Translations under genes and position numbers: made by a program
Notes under the pieces: generated by a model
Database searches by the model: none
What the model saw: only the letters and a program-made list of their open reading frames with translations
What the model was told of the DNA's origin: nothing
Part shown: one piece after another, positions 1 through 7,874 of the stretch
Numbering within the stretch: position 1 is the first letter of the stretch
Layout: each line of letters begins with the position of its first letter
Source of the DNA: an uncultured Bacteroidales bacterium
Lineage (GTDB): Bacteria > Bacteroidota > Bacteroidia > Bacteroidales > F082
Direction of reading: 5' to 3'
DNA: 39,409 nucleotides
NCBI GenBank assembly: GCA_937902805.1
Contig: CALEMB010000120.1
Span: 1 to 39,409 of the forward strand

Positions 1-47
1 ACCACCGAGATCTACACTCTTTCCCTACACGGACGCTCTTCCGATCT
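1..47 (+). other. Illumina adapter remnant (not genomic)
   Basis: The first 47 bases match the 3' part of the Illumina TruSeq universal/P5 adapter, ending in its characteristic GCTCTTCCGATCT. There is one extra G at about base 31-32 (ACACGGACGC where the adapter has ACACGACGC). Genomic sequence therefore starts at base 48. The reading frame of the following MBOAT gene happens to stay open through the adapter, so an automatic gene caller may wrongly extend that protein into it. Confidence 0.97.
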
Positions 48-48
48 C

Positions 49-1503
49 GATCTTGCCATTTTTCTGCCGATAGTTTTCCTGCTCTATTGGTTTGTCTTCG
101 ACCGCTTCATCACCAAGTCGAAATGGCAGCTTCGTTTGCAGAATGCCTTTGTGGTGGCGGCGAGTTATGTGTTCTATGGCTGGTGGGACTGGCGGTTTCT
201 GTTGTTGATAGCTTTTACATCGTTTTGCTCATGGGGTAGTGGTTTGCTTATCGGGAATGCCGAGTCGAGGAAAAGAGCCAAAGCATGGATGTGGTTGAAC
301 ATTGTCTTGAACCTTGGCATTTTGGCCTTGTTCAAGTACTACGATTTCTTCATTACAGAATTTGCACAATTGTTCCACATCTCTACGAATGGCCTTTTGC
401 TGAGGGTGATACTGCCAGTCGGCATCTCGTTCTATACATTCCAAGCCTTGAGCTATTCCATCGATGTTTACAGAGGCAAGATAGCACCGACCAAGGATAT
501 CGTCGCATTCTTCGCCTTCATATCGTTCTTCCCGCAATTGGTGGCAGGACCCATTGAGAGGGCGACGAACCTTTTGCCGCAATTCCTTAAGAAAAGGGAG
601 TTTAGTTATGACACCGCAAGCGACGGAATGCGGCAAATCTTGTGGGGATTGTTCAAGAAAATTGTGGTGGCGGACAATTGCGCGGTTTTTGTTGACCAAG
701 TATTCTCGACTTATTCGGAACAAAGTGGAAGCACCTTGTTCTTGGGTGCAGTCTTTTTTACTTTCCAAATCTATGGTGACTTTTCGGGATACTCCGATAT
801 TGCCATAGGCACGGCCAAATTGTTCGGCATCAAACTGATGCGGAATTTCAATGTGCCGTATTTCAGCAGGGACATTGCTGAGTTTTGGAGGCGTTGGCAC
901 ATTTCTTTGACGACATGGTTCCGTGATTATGTTTACATACCGTTGGGTGGCAGCCGAGTGTCAAAGACGAAGGTCATACGAAACACATTCGTCATTTTCC
1001 TTGTGAGCGGATTTTGGCATGGTGCCAATTGGACGTTCATTGCATGGGGCGCATACCATGCCATTTTGTTTCTGCCTCTTATTCTCGCGGGTAGGAATAG
1101 GAAATACACGAACCAAGTGGCTGAAGGGCGTTTTTTGCCGACTTTTAAGGAAGTGGGTCAGATGCTTCTGACTTTCTTTTTGGCAGTGATAGGGTGGATA
1201 ATTTTTAGAGCGGAGAATATAGGGCAAGCTTGGGCGTATTTTCAAGGGATGTTGCAATTCGGAACATTGCGGGCAGGATATCGTTTCTTTACCTTACCCG
1301 ACATGTGGCCGACGAATTTGTTCATCATCTTAATGCTGATAGTTGAATGGATCAAAAGAGACAGTAGTCATGCATTGGAAGTGAAAAAGCAAGAGGTTTC
1401 GCCCTCAATCAAAATTGGACGTTGGGCTTTGTCATATCTGATAGTCATCGCTATCGTTATGTTCGCCCGTTCAAATCAAACATTTATATACTTCCGGTTT
1501 TGA
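49..1503 (+). CDS. MBOAT family O-acyltransferase (AlgI/DltB-like), 5' truncated
   Basis: This is an integral membrane O-acyltransferase that would move acetyl or acyl groups across the inner membrane to a polysaccharide acceptor. The frame is open from the first genomic codon (Asp-Leu-Ala-Ile-Phe-Leu-Pro) through the family's usual N-terminal membrane segment and the YVFYGWWDWRFL motif. The true start lies before the contig edge; the family normally begins only a few residues further upstream. TTG at 136 is in frame but internal to the conserved N-terminus. Family hallmarks are visible: a GDFSGYSDIAIG block, EFWRRWHISLTTWFRDYVYIPLGG, and GFWHGANW, whose His (codon 1018-1020) is the conserved MBOAT histidine. 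About 484 residues remain. The SGNH-like gene starts four bases after the stop, the usual MBOAT partner arrangement. The acyl donor and the acceptor sugar cannot be read from the sequence. Confidence 0.93.
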   Translation, partial: DLAIFLPIVFLLYWFVFDRFITKSKWQLRLQNAFVVAASYVFYGWWDWRFLLLIAFTSFCSWGSGLLIGNAESRKRAKAWMWLNIVLNLGILALFKYYDFFITEFAQLFHISTNGLLLRVILPVGISFYTFQALSYSIDVYRGKIAPTKDIVAFFAFISFFPQLVAGPIERATNLLPQFLKKREFSYDTASDGMRQILWGLFKKIVVADNCAVFVDQVFSTYSEQSGSTLFLGAVFFTFQIYGDFSGYSDIAIGTAKLFGIKLMRNFNVPYFSRDIAEFWRRWHISLTTWFRDYVYIPLGGSRVSKTKVIRNTFVIFLVSGFWHGANWTFIAWGAYHAILFLPLILAGRNRKYTNQVAEGRFLPTFKEVGQMLLTFFLAVIGWIIFRAENIGQAWAYFQGMLQFGTLRAGYRFFTLPDMWPTNLFIILMLIVEWIKRDSSHALEVKKQEVSPSIKIGRWALSYLIVIAIVMFARSNQTFIYFRF

Positions 1504-1507
1504 TAGC

Positions 1508-2506
1508 ATGAAGAGGTTTTTGGGATATTGTTTGTTATTGAGCTTGCCGTTGTTAGTGATGCTGGCATATTATGTGGTGGCGGATCCGTTCAAGGTGATT
1601 TGGCATTATGATGTTTATTATCAACCCGATAATATAGTAAATCTGAATCGGGGTTTTGTTTCTGCGAAGCATTACTCCAACCATTATAAAGATGGCAAGT
1701 ATGATTCGTTTATTTTTGGTAATTCAAGAAGCATTGCGTATTATTGTGAAGAATGGGAGAAGTACCTTCCAGATACCAGTCGGTGTTATCATTTTGACGT
1801 GTCTAGCGGATCGGTCGGGGAGTTGTTATACGAAATCAAATTCATCAAAGACAAAGGGACTCTTAAAAATGCACTATTAGTTCTTGACAGCGGTTTGTTG
1901 TCAGAAACAGAGCGTGATGGAATACTATTCTCCATGCCTCCGATACTAAAAGGAGGGGAAGGGACTTTGAACTTCCAAAAACAATTTTTCACAGCCTTTT
2001 ATAGTTTTGATTTCTTTCGCGCCTATATTGACTATCGTATAAATCGCGAGTACAAACAATATATGGACCTTTATATTGTCAACATTAGACGGGATTATAA
2101 TCCGAAATATAACGAACTCGGATGGGCATATCAAGAAAAGCAGATAGCAGAGGGGACATACTATGACCATGAAAAGCTGCAAATTTTTGAAAGCGCCCAG
2201 TTCCCTGATATGGTCTCAGAAGAGGCTCTTGACGATGAACGAAAGGAGATGCTGAAAGAAATAAAAAGCGTCTTTGATGCACAAAAGACGGATTACCGCA
2301 TAGTGATTGGTCCACAATATGATCAGGTTAAAATCAACCCTTTTGACTTGCAGTTTTTATGCGATGTATTTGGTAAAAATCATGTGTTTGACTATTCGGG
2401 CGTTAATAAGTGGAATGAAGATTATCATAATTATTACGAAACCAGCCATTATCGGCCTTGTGTGGCAAATGAGATAATGAGTTTGGTATATTCAGATAAG
2501 CTCTAA
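1508..2506 (+). CDS. SGNH/DltD-AlgX-like protein, partner of the MBOAT acyltransferase
   Basis: A 332-residue protein with one N-terminal hydrophobic segment (about residues 5-24), so probably membrane-anchored and facing the periplasm. FIFGNSRS (68-75) resembles the nucleophile block of SGNH hydrolases, with Ser73 as candidate nucleophile in a GNS rather than GDS context. The C-terminal YETSHYRP (His314) fits the catalytic-His block of DltD/AlgJ/AlgX-type proteins. By family knowledge such proteins complete acyl transfer to the polysaccharide after the MBOAT protein has moved the acyl group across the membrane. The four-base gap from the MBOAT gene supports this pairing. The sequence is divergent, so the assignment rests on these two blocks, length and context. 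The gene is visibly AT-richer than the MBOAT gene before it. Confidence 0.65.
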   Translation: MKRFLGYCLLLSLPLLVMLAYYVVADPFKVIWHYDVYYQPDNIVNLNRGFVSAKHYSNHYKDGKYDSFIFGNSRSIAYYCEEWEKYLPDTSRCYHFDVSSGSVGELLYEIKFIKDKGTLKNALLVLDSGLLSETERDGILFSMPPILKGGEGTLNFQKQFFTAFYSFDFFRAYIDYRINREYKQYMDLYIVNIRRDYNPKYNELGWAYQEKQIAEGTYYDHEKLQIFESAQFPDMVSEEALDDERKEMLKEIKSVFDAQKTDYRIVIGPQYDQVKINPFDLQFLCDVFGKNHVFDYSGVNKWNEDYHNYYETSHYRPCVANEIMSLVYSDKL

Positions 2507-2523
2507 AAGTAAAGTTACTTTTA
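2504..2523. repeat. AT-rich perfect inverted repeat at the end of the SGNH-like gene
   Basis: TAAAAGTAA, a two-base AG spacer, then TTACTTTTA: two perfect 9-bp arms. The left arm includes the stop codon of the SGNH-like gene. It could form a weak hairpin between this gene and the next glycosyltransferase, or act as a palindromic protein site. There is no GC-rich stem and no clear T-run, so it is not a convincing terminator. Confidence 0.45.
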
Positions 2524-2554
2524 AATAAAGAATGTAAATAATAAAGCAAATTAA

Positions 2555-3478
2555 ATGGTCGGAAAACCTGTTTTGTTCCCCATCGTCGTAACCTACAAAG
2601 GCCAACGTTGGTACGACCGATGTTTCAGCTCTCTACGCCAAAGCACTATTCCTGTGCAAACTATCGTGGTTGACAATGCTTCCAACGATGGTACGGTTGA
2701 GTATATTAAAAAGAATTATCCAGAGATTCATCTTATTGAGTCTAAAGAGAATTTGGGTTTTGGCCGAGGCAATAACATCGCCATGCGCTATGCTTTAGAT
2801 CATGGTTGTGATTATGTGTTTTTACTTAACCAAGATGCATGGATAGAACCTGAAACGCTTGAAAGACTTGTTGACATTGCTGAACGGCATCCAGAATACG
2901 GTATTTTGGGTCCAGTACAAATAAATGCAGAAAAAACCAAAGTACTGGAAGGTGTAATCCAGTTTCTTGTCAACCCTGATAATGTGAACAAGCAGATGTT
3001 TAGCGATATGGTGATGGGGACTGTTGACGAAGTTTATCCTGTGGCTGAAATCAATGCTGCGGCTTGGCTGCTGCCAAGAAAAACTTTGGAGATAGTGGGC
3101 GGATTTGATCCTATTTTCCTGCATTATGGCGAGGATTGGAATTATTTGAGTCGAGTGCTTTACCATAAACTGAAAGTGGGACTGACGCCTCATATACAGG
3201 TTGTCCATGATTGCAAGACACATGTTGATATGCCGAAAGGTTACTCGATGGCGTTTGATAAATGGTTGCTCCAAAGGGCTGCCGATATACAATATCCAGA
3301 TTCACAAGTTGACGACATGATGCGACAATATTGCCATATTGCGTTATTGAAGTTGTTTACTCTTCATCGGGCAACTTTTAAGGAGAATCTGAATGCCTAT
3401 TGTTACTTGAGGAAGAACAAGACCCGTATAGAGAAGTCACGTAAACAGAATAAGATTATGGCGGCTAATTGGCTGTAG
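2555..3478 (+). CDS. GT2 family glycosyltransferase (rhamnosyltransferase-like)
   Basis: A 307-residue cytoplasmic GT-A glycosyltransferase. It opens with a beta-strand typical of GT2 (FPIVVTYKGQ, 8-17), followed by VVDNASNDGT (38-47), which binds the nucleotide, and NLGFGRGNN (66-74). The metal-binding triad is NQD in LLNQDAW (90-96), the variant seen in rhamnosyltransferase-like GT2 enzymes rather than a plain DXD. HYGEDWNYLSRV near residue 190 carries the ED(W) catalytic-base motif. The ATG at 2555 gives the family N-terminus directly. It follows the SGNH-like gene after 48 AT-rich bases. Donor and acceptor cannot be told from the sequence; rhamnose or another deoxy-sugar is a guess from the motif type. 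Confidence 0.88.
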   Translation: MVGKPVLFPIVVTYKGQRWYDRCFSSLRQSTIPVQTIVVDNASNDGTVEYIKKNYPEIHLIESKENLGFGRGNNIAMRYALDHGCDYVFLLNQDAWIEPETLERLVDIAERHPEYGILGPVQINAEKTKVLEGVIQFLVNPDNVNKQMFSDMVMGTVDEVYPVAEINAAAWLLPRKTLEIVGGFDPIFLHYGEDWNYLSRVLYHKLKVGLTPHIQVVHDCKTHVDMPKGYSMAFDKWLLQRAADIQYPDSQVDDMMRQYCHIALLKLFTLHRATFKENLNAYCYLRKNKTRIEKSRKQNKIMAANWL

Positions 3479-3482
3479 TTAT

Positions 3483-4399
3483 ATGTTGTCGTCCTGTAAA
3501 TATTGCGTGGTGATTCCGCACAGAAATGTGCCGGACTTACTAAAAAATGCATGCAAAGTATACCAAGATTGTCATACATTCATGTGCTTGTTATTGATAA
3601 TAGCGATGCAGACAATAAAGCTGAACTGTCTTTGTTGGATTTCGATTGTGGATTTGATGGTATAACAATCATCGAGCGAGAGCCTCTCGGTATTGGCTAT
3701 ATTCGGAATGAGGCTTTGCGCTATCTGCATAATCAGCATTTTTCCGGTAAGTTGGTCTTTGCCGATGCCGATGATTATTTCGCGACTGATGCCACTGCGT
3801 GTTTTGAGAAGTATAAGGAAATGGATGCCGATATGGTGTGGTTTGGCGTGGAAGGCCGTGATGAGCATGGAAATTATGCTAACAATGCGGATTCCATCAA
3901 GCGCAATATGACTGTTTATATAGACGAGAATGATGATGGCGCTCTCAGATACAATTCTGGCCCCGTATGGGGAAAGTTCATAGACTTTGAGTTGATCGAG
4001 CGCAATGATTTATGGTTTCAGGAGATTGAATCATGTGAAGATACGCTTTTCAGCGCTAAGTTGGGCTTTTTTTCTGAAAAGCCATGTGTGGATCCTATCG
4101 TGCTGTATGTGTATGTACAAAGGGAAGGGTCGCTGGTTATGTCAATGGGTGCGAGAAAGGCCAAAATGGGATTTGATGCTGCATACGATACCACATGCTG
4201 GCTAAAGGAGCATAAGAGCGAAAGAGGTTATTATTGGACACAATACAATGTGATATGGCATTGGATGAATTGGTGCCATTTTGATAGGAAAGCATGGTGC
4301 GCTTTTCCGAAAATATTAGGATTGTGCAACAAGAAGAGAACTTTGCAAGGCGCAATAAAAGTGGTGAAGCGAAAAATGAGAGCCAAAGTTGGAAAATAA
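3483..4399 (+). CDS. GT2 family glycosyltransferase interrupted by a -1 frameshift at an A6 tract
   Basis: The family N-terminus (YCVVIPHRNVPDLLK) is encoded from ATG 3483, four bases after the previous stop, in one frame. The rest (CMQSIPRLSYIHVLVIDNSD, then FADADDYF with the DXD metal site) continues one frame back from base 3548 to the stop at 4399. The switch falls on six A's (3542-3547) inside A AAA AAT. One extra A, giving seven, would restore ...Asp-Leu-Leu-Lys-Lys-Cys-Met-Gln... and a normal GT2 protein of about 305 residues. As read, the zero frame ends at 3665 after 60 codons. TTG at 3503 opens the downstream frame but would replace the conserved first strand with unrelated residues, so it is probably not a real start. 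Possible causes are an indel error, a phase-OFF allele, or -1 ribosomal slippage. Confidence 0.75.
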
Positions 4400-4423
4400 G
4401 CATTACTGCGAAAATCATTTTTA

Positions 4424-5362
4424 ATGGAAGTGGGTAGAAAAGCATTGGTTGCTCTTCGTGGCAAAAGGAAGTTCCAGTATCAGTACATTGCGAGACCGAT
4501 ATTGGGTGAGACGGATACCCAGCAGCGTATTTATGAGATGCTTCTTGCTGACAGACCATGCATGATTGCTCGTTTCGGATCGGTGGAGTTGCAGGCCGTA
4601 GTAGACTATTTGTTTCCCCCGACTTTGAAGAATGCATCTCGTTTTGTGAAGGGCGAAATACCTTCATGGGGTTATGCGCCTAGCACAATTCGTACTATGC
4701 ATATCAATGCTGGTTTTTTCCCCGCAACAAAACAGATGCTCGATTGTTTTGGTGCGTTAATGTTGAAATGTATGCCTTTGGTGGATTTACTGGGAAGCTG
4801 GCGGCCAGAGGAGTCGTTAGTGATGAGTTATATGCCTGGTGTAACAAGAGCTCCTTTGTACACTTTGGAGCCATACTATTTCGACAATCCTTGGACTCCA
4901 GCGCTTGAAGGGAAGAAAGTATTGGTTGTGCATCCGTTTGAGGAAACTATTCGCAAACAACACGAACGGTATGCATTGCTCTTTGAGGATAAACGCCTGA
5001 CCCCGAAATATGAATTGCAGACTTTGAAGGCGGTTCAGTCTATTGCTGGTAATAAGCCTGCCGAATTCGACAATTGGTTCCAAGCCTTGGATTGGATGAA
5101 GAATGAAATAAGTAAACGAAATTTCGACGTTGCAATCATTGGTTGTGGAGCATACGGATTCCCATTGGCGGCCTACGTGAAGCAAATTGGGAAAATGGCT
5201 ATTCATTTGGGCGGTGCAGTGCAAAATCTGTTTGGTATTTGGTCTAATGCCGTCAAAGATAGTCCTGAAATGAATGGATTACGAAATGAATATTGGGTTA
5301 AACCTTCTTCGGAAGAAACCCCCGTGGGGATTAATGTTGTAGAAAACTCTAGATATTGGTGA
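4424..5362 (+). CDS. Probable GT-D fold glycosyltransferase (DUF1792-like)
   Basis: A 312-residue protein without signal peptide or membrane segments. IARFGSVEL (about 47-55) resembles the conserved R-[FY]-G-D-G-E block of DUF1792/GT-D enzymes, which contribute the third glucosyltransferase domain in streptococcal surface glycans. Here Ser replaces the usual Asp while the Glu is kept. KKVLVVHPFEETI and the glycine-rich VAIIGCGAYGFPLAAYVKQIGK followed by AIHLGG resemble the nucleotide-sugar-binding half of that fold. Context, between a GT2 and a GT8 gene in a polysaccharide locus, agrees with a transferase. The family call rests on remembered motif similarity and is only moderately sure. A polysaccharide pyruvyl-transferase-like role is less likely, given the ARFG block near the N-terminus. 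Confidence 0.5.
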   Translation: MEVGRKALVALRGKRKFQYQYIARPILGETDTQQRIYEMLLADRPCMIARFGSVELQAVVDYLFPPTLKNASRFVKGEIPSWGYAPSTIRTMHINAGFFPATKQMLDCFGALMLKCMPLVDLLGSWRPEESLVMSYMPGVTRAPLYTLEPYYFDNPWTPALEGKKVLVVHPFEETIRKQHERYALLFEDKRLTPKYELQTLKAVQSIAGNKPAEFDNWFQALDWMKNEISKRNFDVAIIGCGAYGFPLAAYVKQIGKMAIHLGGAVQNLFGIWSNAVKDSPEMNGLRNEYWVKPSSEETPVGINVVENSRYW

Positions 5363-5366
5363 AATT

Positions 5367-6161
5367 ATGGTGAATTATTCATATGTTACTTTATTAAGTT
5401 CCGATGATTTCCTTCCAGGGGTGATTATGCTTGATTGGTCATTGAAACGTGTACGGACACAATACTCATTACACGTTTTGTGTTCAGATAGTATTTCAGA
5501 AACATCAATTACAAAGTTGAAACATCGGAAAATATTGTTTCAACGACTGAACGAACATGTTCCGGTTTATGACAATATAAATAAAGAAGCAGGGTATGAC
5601 CATTGGAATCGAACATTTGATAAGCTCTATGTGTGGACATTGACACAATTTGATAAGGTCGTATATTTGGATTCTGATATGCAGGTGATTGCAAATATCG
5701 ACTACTTGTTTGATTGTCCTCATATGTCTGCAGTGCGTGCTGATGCGTTTAATGAGCCGGGGTTGGATAAGTTGAATTCTGGTCTCATGGTGATAGAACC
5801 TAATATAAGTGAGTTCAAAGGGCTATGTGCTATTTTGGAATCAGGCGAACTTCATTTGAAGAATATGGGAGATCAAGATGTGATCCGTGCCTATTATTCA
5901 GATTGGGGGGCAAAGGAAGAATTGACATTGCCATTTGGGTTAAATGTCTTTTATAGTGAGGTTACGAGAGGTATTATTAGTCGTCGTGACATAGAACCGG
6001 TTAGTGTCATTCATTATATTGGGCACAACAAGCCATGGATGATTTCTCCTAGAGCCATTTTGCGTAGATCAAGGAACAATTTTTTGGGAAAGCATTTGGT
6101 TAGATATGCTTTCGCTTTATATTTCCATTATCCTTTATGCATTATTAATAAATCCAACTGA
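5367..6161 (+). CDS. GT8 family glycosyltransferase (glycogenin/LgtC-like)
   Basis: A 264-residue retaining GT-A glycosyltransferase. The GT8 motifs appear in order: YVTLLSSDDFLPG (6-18); VVYLDSDMQV with the DSD metal site (102-104); LNSGLMVIEP (136-145); GDQDVIRAYY; and the C-terminal HYIGHNKPW, which contains the conserved HXXGXXKPW element binding the UDP pyrophosphate. These enzymes normally use UDP-glucose or UDP-galactose. ATG 5367 lies five bases after the previous stop and gives the family N-terminus. The last 40 residues are basic and hydrophobic (RRSRNNF... YAFALYFHYPL), probably for peripheral membrane contact, as in LgtC-type enzymes. The gene is AT-rich compared with the export genes downstream. 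Confidence 0.9.
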   Translation: MVNYSYVTLLSSDDFLPGVIMLDWSLKRVRTQYSLHVLCSDSISETSITKLKHRKILFQRLNEHVPVYDNINKEAGYDHWNRTFDKLYVWTLTQFDKVVYLDSDMQVIANIDYLFDCPHMSAVRADAFNEPGLDKLNSGLMVIEPNISEFKGLCAILESGELHLKNMGDQDVIRAYYSDWGAKEELTLPFGLNVFYSEVTRGIISRRDIEPVSVIHYIGHNKPWMISPRAILRRSRNNFLGKHLVRYAFALYFHYPLCIINKSN

Positions 6162-6203
6162 TTGACGTTTTGGAATGAAAGTATTATTGTTGAAGGTAAA
6201 ATA

Positions 6204-7172
6204 ATGAATACTCCTGTCCTCCTCATCACTTTTAACCGTTCCGAGCATACAAGGCGTGTTTTGGAAGCTATTAAGGCCGCCAAACCAAAAGACTTGTATG
6301 TCTTTCAGGATGGTGCCCGAGAGGGGAATGAAAAAGATGTGGCGAAATGTGACGAAGTGCGCCGCGTGATTGAGGATTTGACTAGGAATGTGGATTGGGT
6401 TGTTCATACGCTTTATTCGAGAAAGAATTTGGGTTGTGGCCCGGGACCGATGACGGCACTCAACTGGTTCTTTTCTGAAAATGAGATGGGAATAGTGTTG
6501 GAAGATGATGCAGTGCCTCATCCTGATTTTTTTTCGTATGCGGAGGAACTATTGTTGAGATATAAGGATGACGAATCGGTTTGTGCTATTGGTAGCATGA
6601 ATGTGGACACGCAAAAATGGGGAGACGGCTCATACTATTTTAGTATGATGAACCGCAACTTTTGTGCTTGGGCGACATGGCGCCGTGCATGGGAACGCTT
6701 TGACTTGCGTTTGTTGGATGTGTCTCGCCGACAATTGAGCAAAGTGTTGCGGTGGTACGGTTGTGGTGTTTTGGAACGCGAATATTGGTGCGATCGTCTT
6801 GACGATGTGCATAAAGATGGCTGCGGCGGTCGGAGTTGGGATATGCAGTTCTTTATGTCCATTTGGCTGAATCATGGAAAGGGAATTGTCCCCAATGTGA
6901 ATTTGTCAAGCAACATTGGAATTGTTGGCGAAGCCACACATGCCGTGCAATCGGGATATTTGATAGATAATGTTCCGACACAACCAATTTTGCCTCTTGT
7001 TCACCCGTCAACATGTGAGATCCAAAGGGAAGCCGACCGGCAGTTCCATTTTAGGTATTTTGAATCAGATAAATCGGGATGGAGCGAAATGATGACGTGT
7101 TATCATTTGTTGAATAAAAAACTGAAAAAGATTGTCGGGCATCAGGGACCATGGTTGAAAAAGAAACAATGA
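6204..7172 (+). CDS. GT-A glycosyltransferase, HlpA-like / GT2-related
   Basis: A 322-residue putative sugar transferase. It starts NTPVLLITFNRSEHTRRVLEAI, a typical first strand and helix for these GT-A proteins. It continues with YVFQDGAREGN (32-42), RKNLGCGPGPMTALNW (73-88) and the acidic metal site LEDDAVPHPDFF (99-110). CAWATWRRAW lies in the second half, together with RSWDMQFFMSIW, typical of the so-called hemolysin HlpA-like nucleotide-diphospho-sugar transferases in capsule loci. ATG 6204 was chosen over the in-frame TTG at 6162 because it gives the conserved N-terminus directly and follows a GAAGG-like ribosome site. A T8 run (6527-6534) encodes Asp-Phe-Phe-Ser inside the gene. Donor unknown. 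Confidence 0.82.
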   Translation: MNTPVLLITFNRSEHTRRVLEAIKAAKPKDLYVFQDGAREGNEKDVAKCDEVRRVIEDLTRNVDWVVHTLYSRKNLGCGPGPMTALNWFFSENEMGIVLEDDAVPHPDFFSYAEELLLRYKDDESVCAIGSMNVDTQKWGDGSYYFSMMNRNFCAWATWRRAWERFDLRLLDVSRRQLSKVLRWYGCGVLEREYWCDRLDDVHKDGCGGRSWDMQFFMSIWLNHGKGIVPNVNLSSNIGIVGEATHAVQSGYLIDNVPTQPILPLVHPSTCEIQREADRQFHFRYFESDKSGWSEMMTCYHLLNKKLKKIVGHQGPWLKKKQ

Positions 7173-7840
7173 GGATTAGAAACTATATTCAGAAGTTTTT
7201 AGGCATTTGGTTTGACCGGCCAATTATTCCTCGTGGAAAGACGATTGGCTATTCATTGGTGAAATCTGAAAGATCGAAGACTGTGCTTGGAAGATGCACA
7301 AAGGTGGTTCCTCCGTTTTTCCTTCACGGTGTTCAATTAGGTGATTATTCCTATATCTCAAAAAATGCGGATATTTCCAACTGTGTTATAGGAAAATTTT
7401 GTTCTATTGGACCGAACTTTTGTTGTGGTTTGGGATTACATCCTACGAATGGGGTGTCGACGGCACCAATGTTTTATTCGACCGCCAAGCAGAATGGTAT
7501 GACGTTGTGTAAGGAAGATAAGTTTGAAGAGACAAAACAGACAGTTATTGGGAATGATGTTTTTATTGGTGCCAATGTCACCGTACTTGATGGTGTGATG
7601 ATTGGTGATGGCGCTGTGATTGGTGCTGGCGCAGTGGTGGTCGATAATGTCCCGCCATATGCAGTGGCGGTTGGTATGCCGGCCAAAGTGGTGAAATATC
7701 GTTTTGACGATGCCACAATTAAAATGTTGCTTGCAAAACAATGGTGGAATTGGACGGAGGCGGAGCTAAAAAAGGTTGAGCGGTATTTTTGGGATGTCAA
7801 ATCGTGCTTAAATAACGGTGTTACAAAAACAGACCGTTAA
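7169..7840 (+). CDS. CatB-like left-handed beta-helix acetyltransferase
   Basis: A 223-residue acetyl-CoA-dependent O-acetyltransferase of the hexapeptide-repeat (LbH) class. Hexapeptide turns are clear (VQLGDYSYISKNADISNCVIGKFCSIG, about 55-81, and VIGNDVFIGANVTVLDGVMIGDGAVIGAGAVV, about 133-164). GLGLHPTNGVSTAPMFYS carries His91, matching the catalytic His of xenobiotic/CatB-type acetyltransferases. The C-terminal PPYAVAVGMPAKVVKYRF is the usual coil end. ATG 7169 overlaps the previous TGA (ATGA), implying translational coupling; ATG 7151 would add six residues and is less likely. In a polysaccharide locus it most likely acetylates a sugar residue or nucleotide sugar in the cytoplasm. Confidence 0.88.
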   Translation: MRIRNYIQKFLGIWFDRPIIPRGKTIGYSLVKSERSKTVLGRCTKVVPPFFLHGVQLGDYSYISKNADISNCVIGKFCSIGPNFCCGLGLHPTNGVSTAPMFYSTAKQNGMTLCKEDKFEETKQTVIGNDVFIGANVTVLDGVMIGDGAVIGAGAVVVDNVPPYAVAVGMPAKVVKYRFDDATIKMLLAKQWWNWTEAELKKVERYFWDVKSCLNNGVTKTDR

Positions 7841-7874
7841 TGAGTATTCTTGTATGACAATTATTGTTGTTGTT

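Noticed and set aside
229..900. 223-codon minus-strand frame opposite the MBOAT gene
   Set aside because: It lies fully inside a well-supported membrane acyltransferase and its product resembles no protein family.
6162..6203. Upstream TTG start for the HlpA-like transferase
   Set aside because: It adds 14 residues without family similarity; ATG 6204 begins the conserved first strand and has a better ribosome site.
6527..6534. T8 tract in the HlpA-like transferase as a phase-variation site
   Set aside because: It is in frame and encodes the Phe-Phe of the metal-site region; T8 occurs readily in AT-rich genes and nothing suggests an off allele here.
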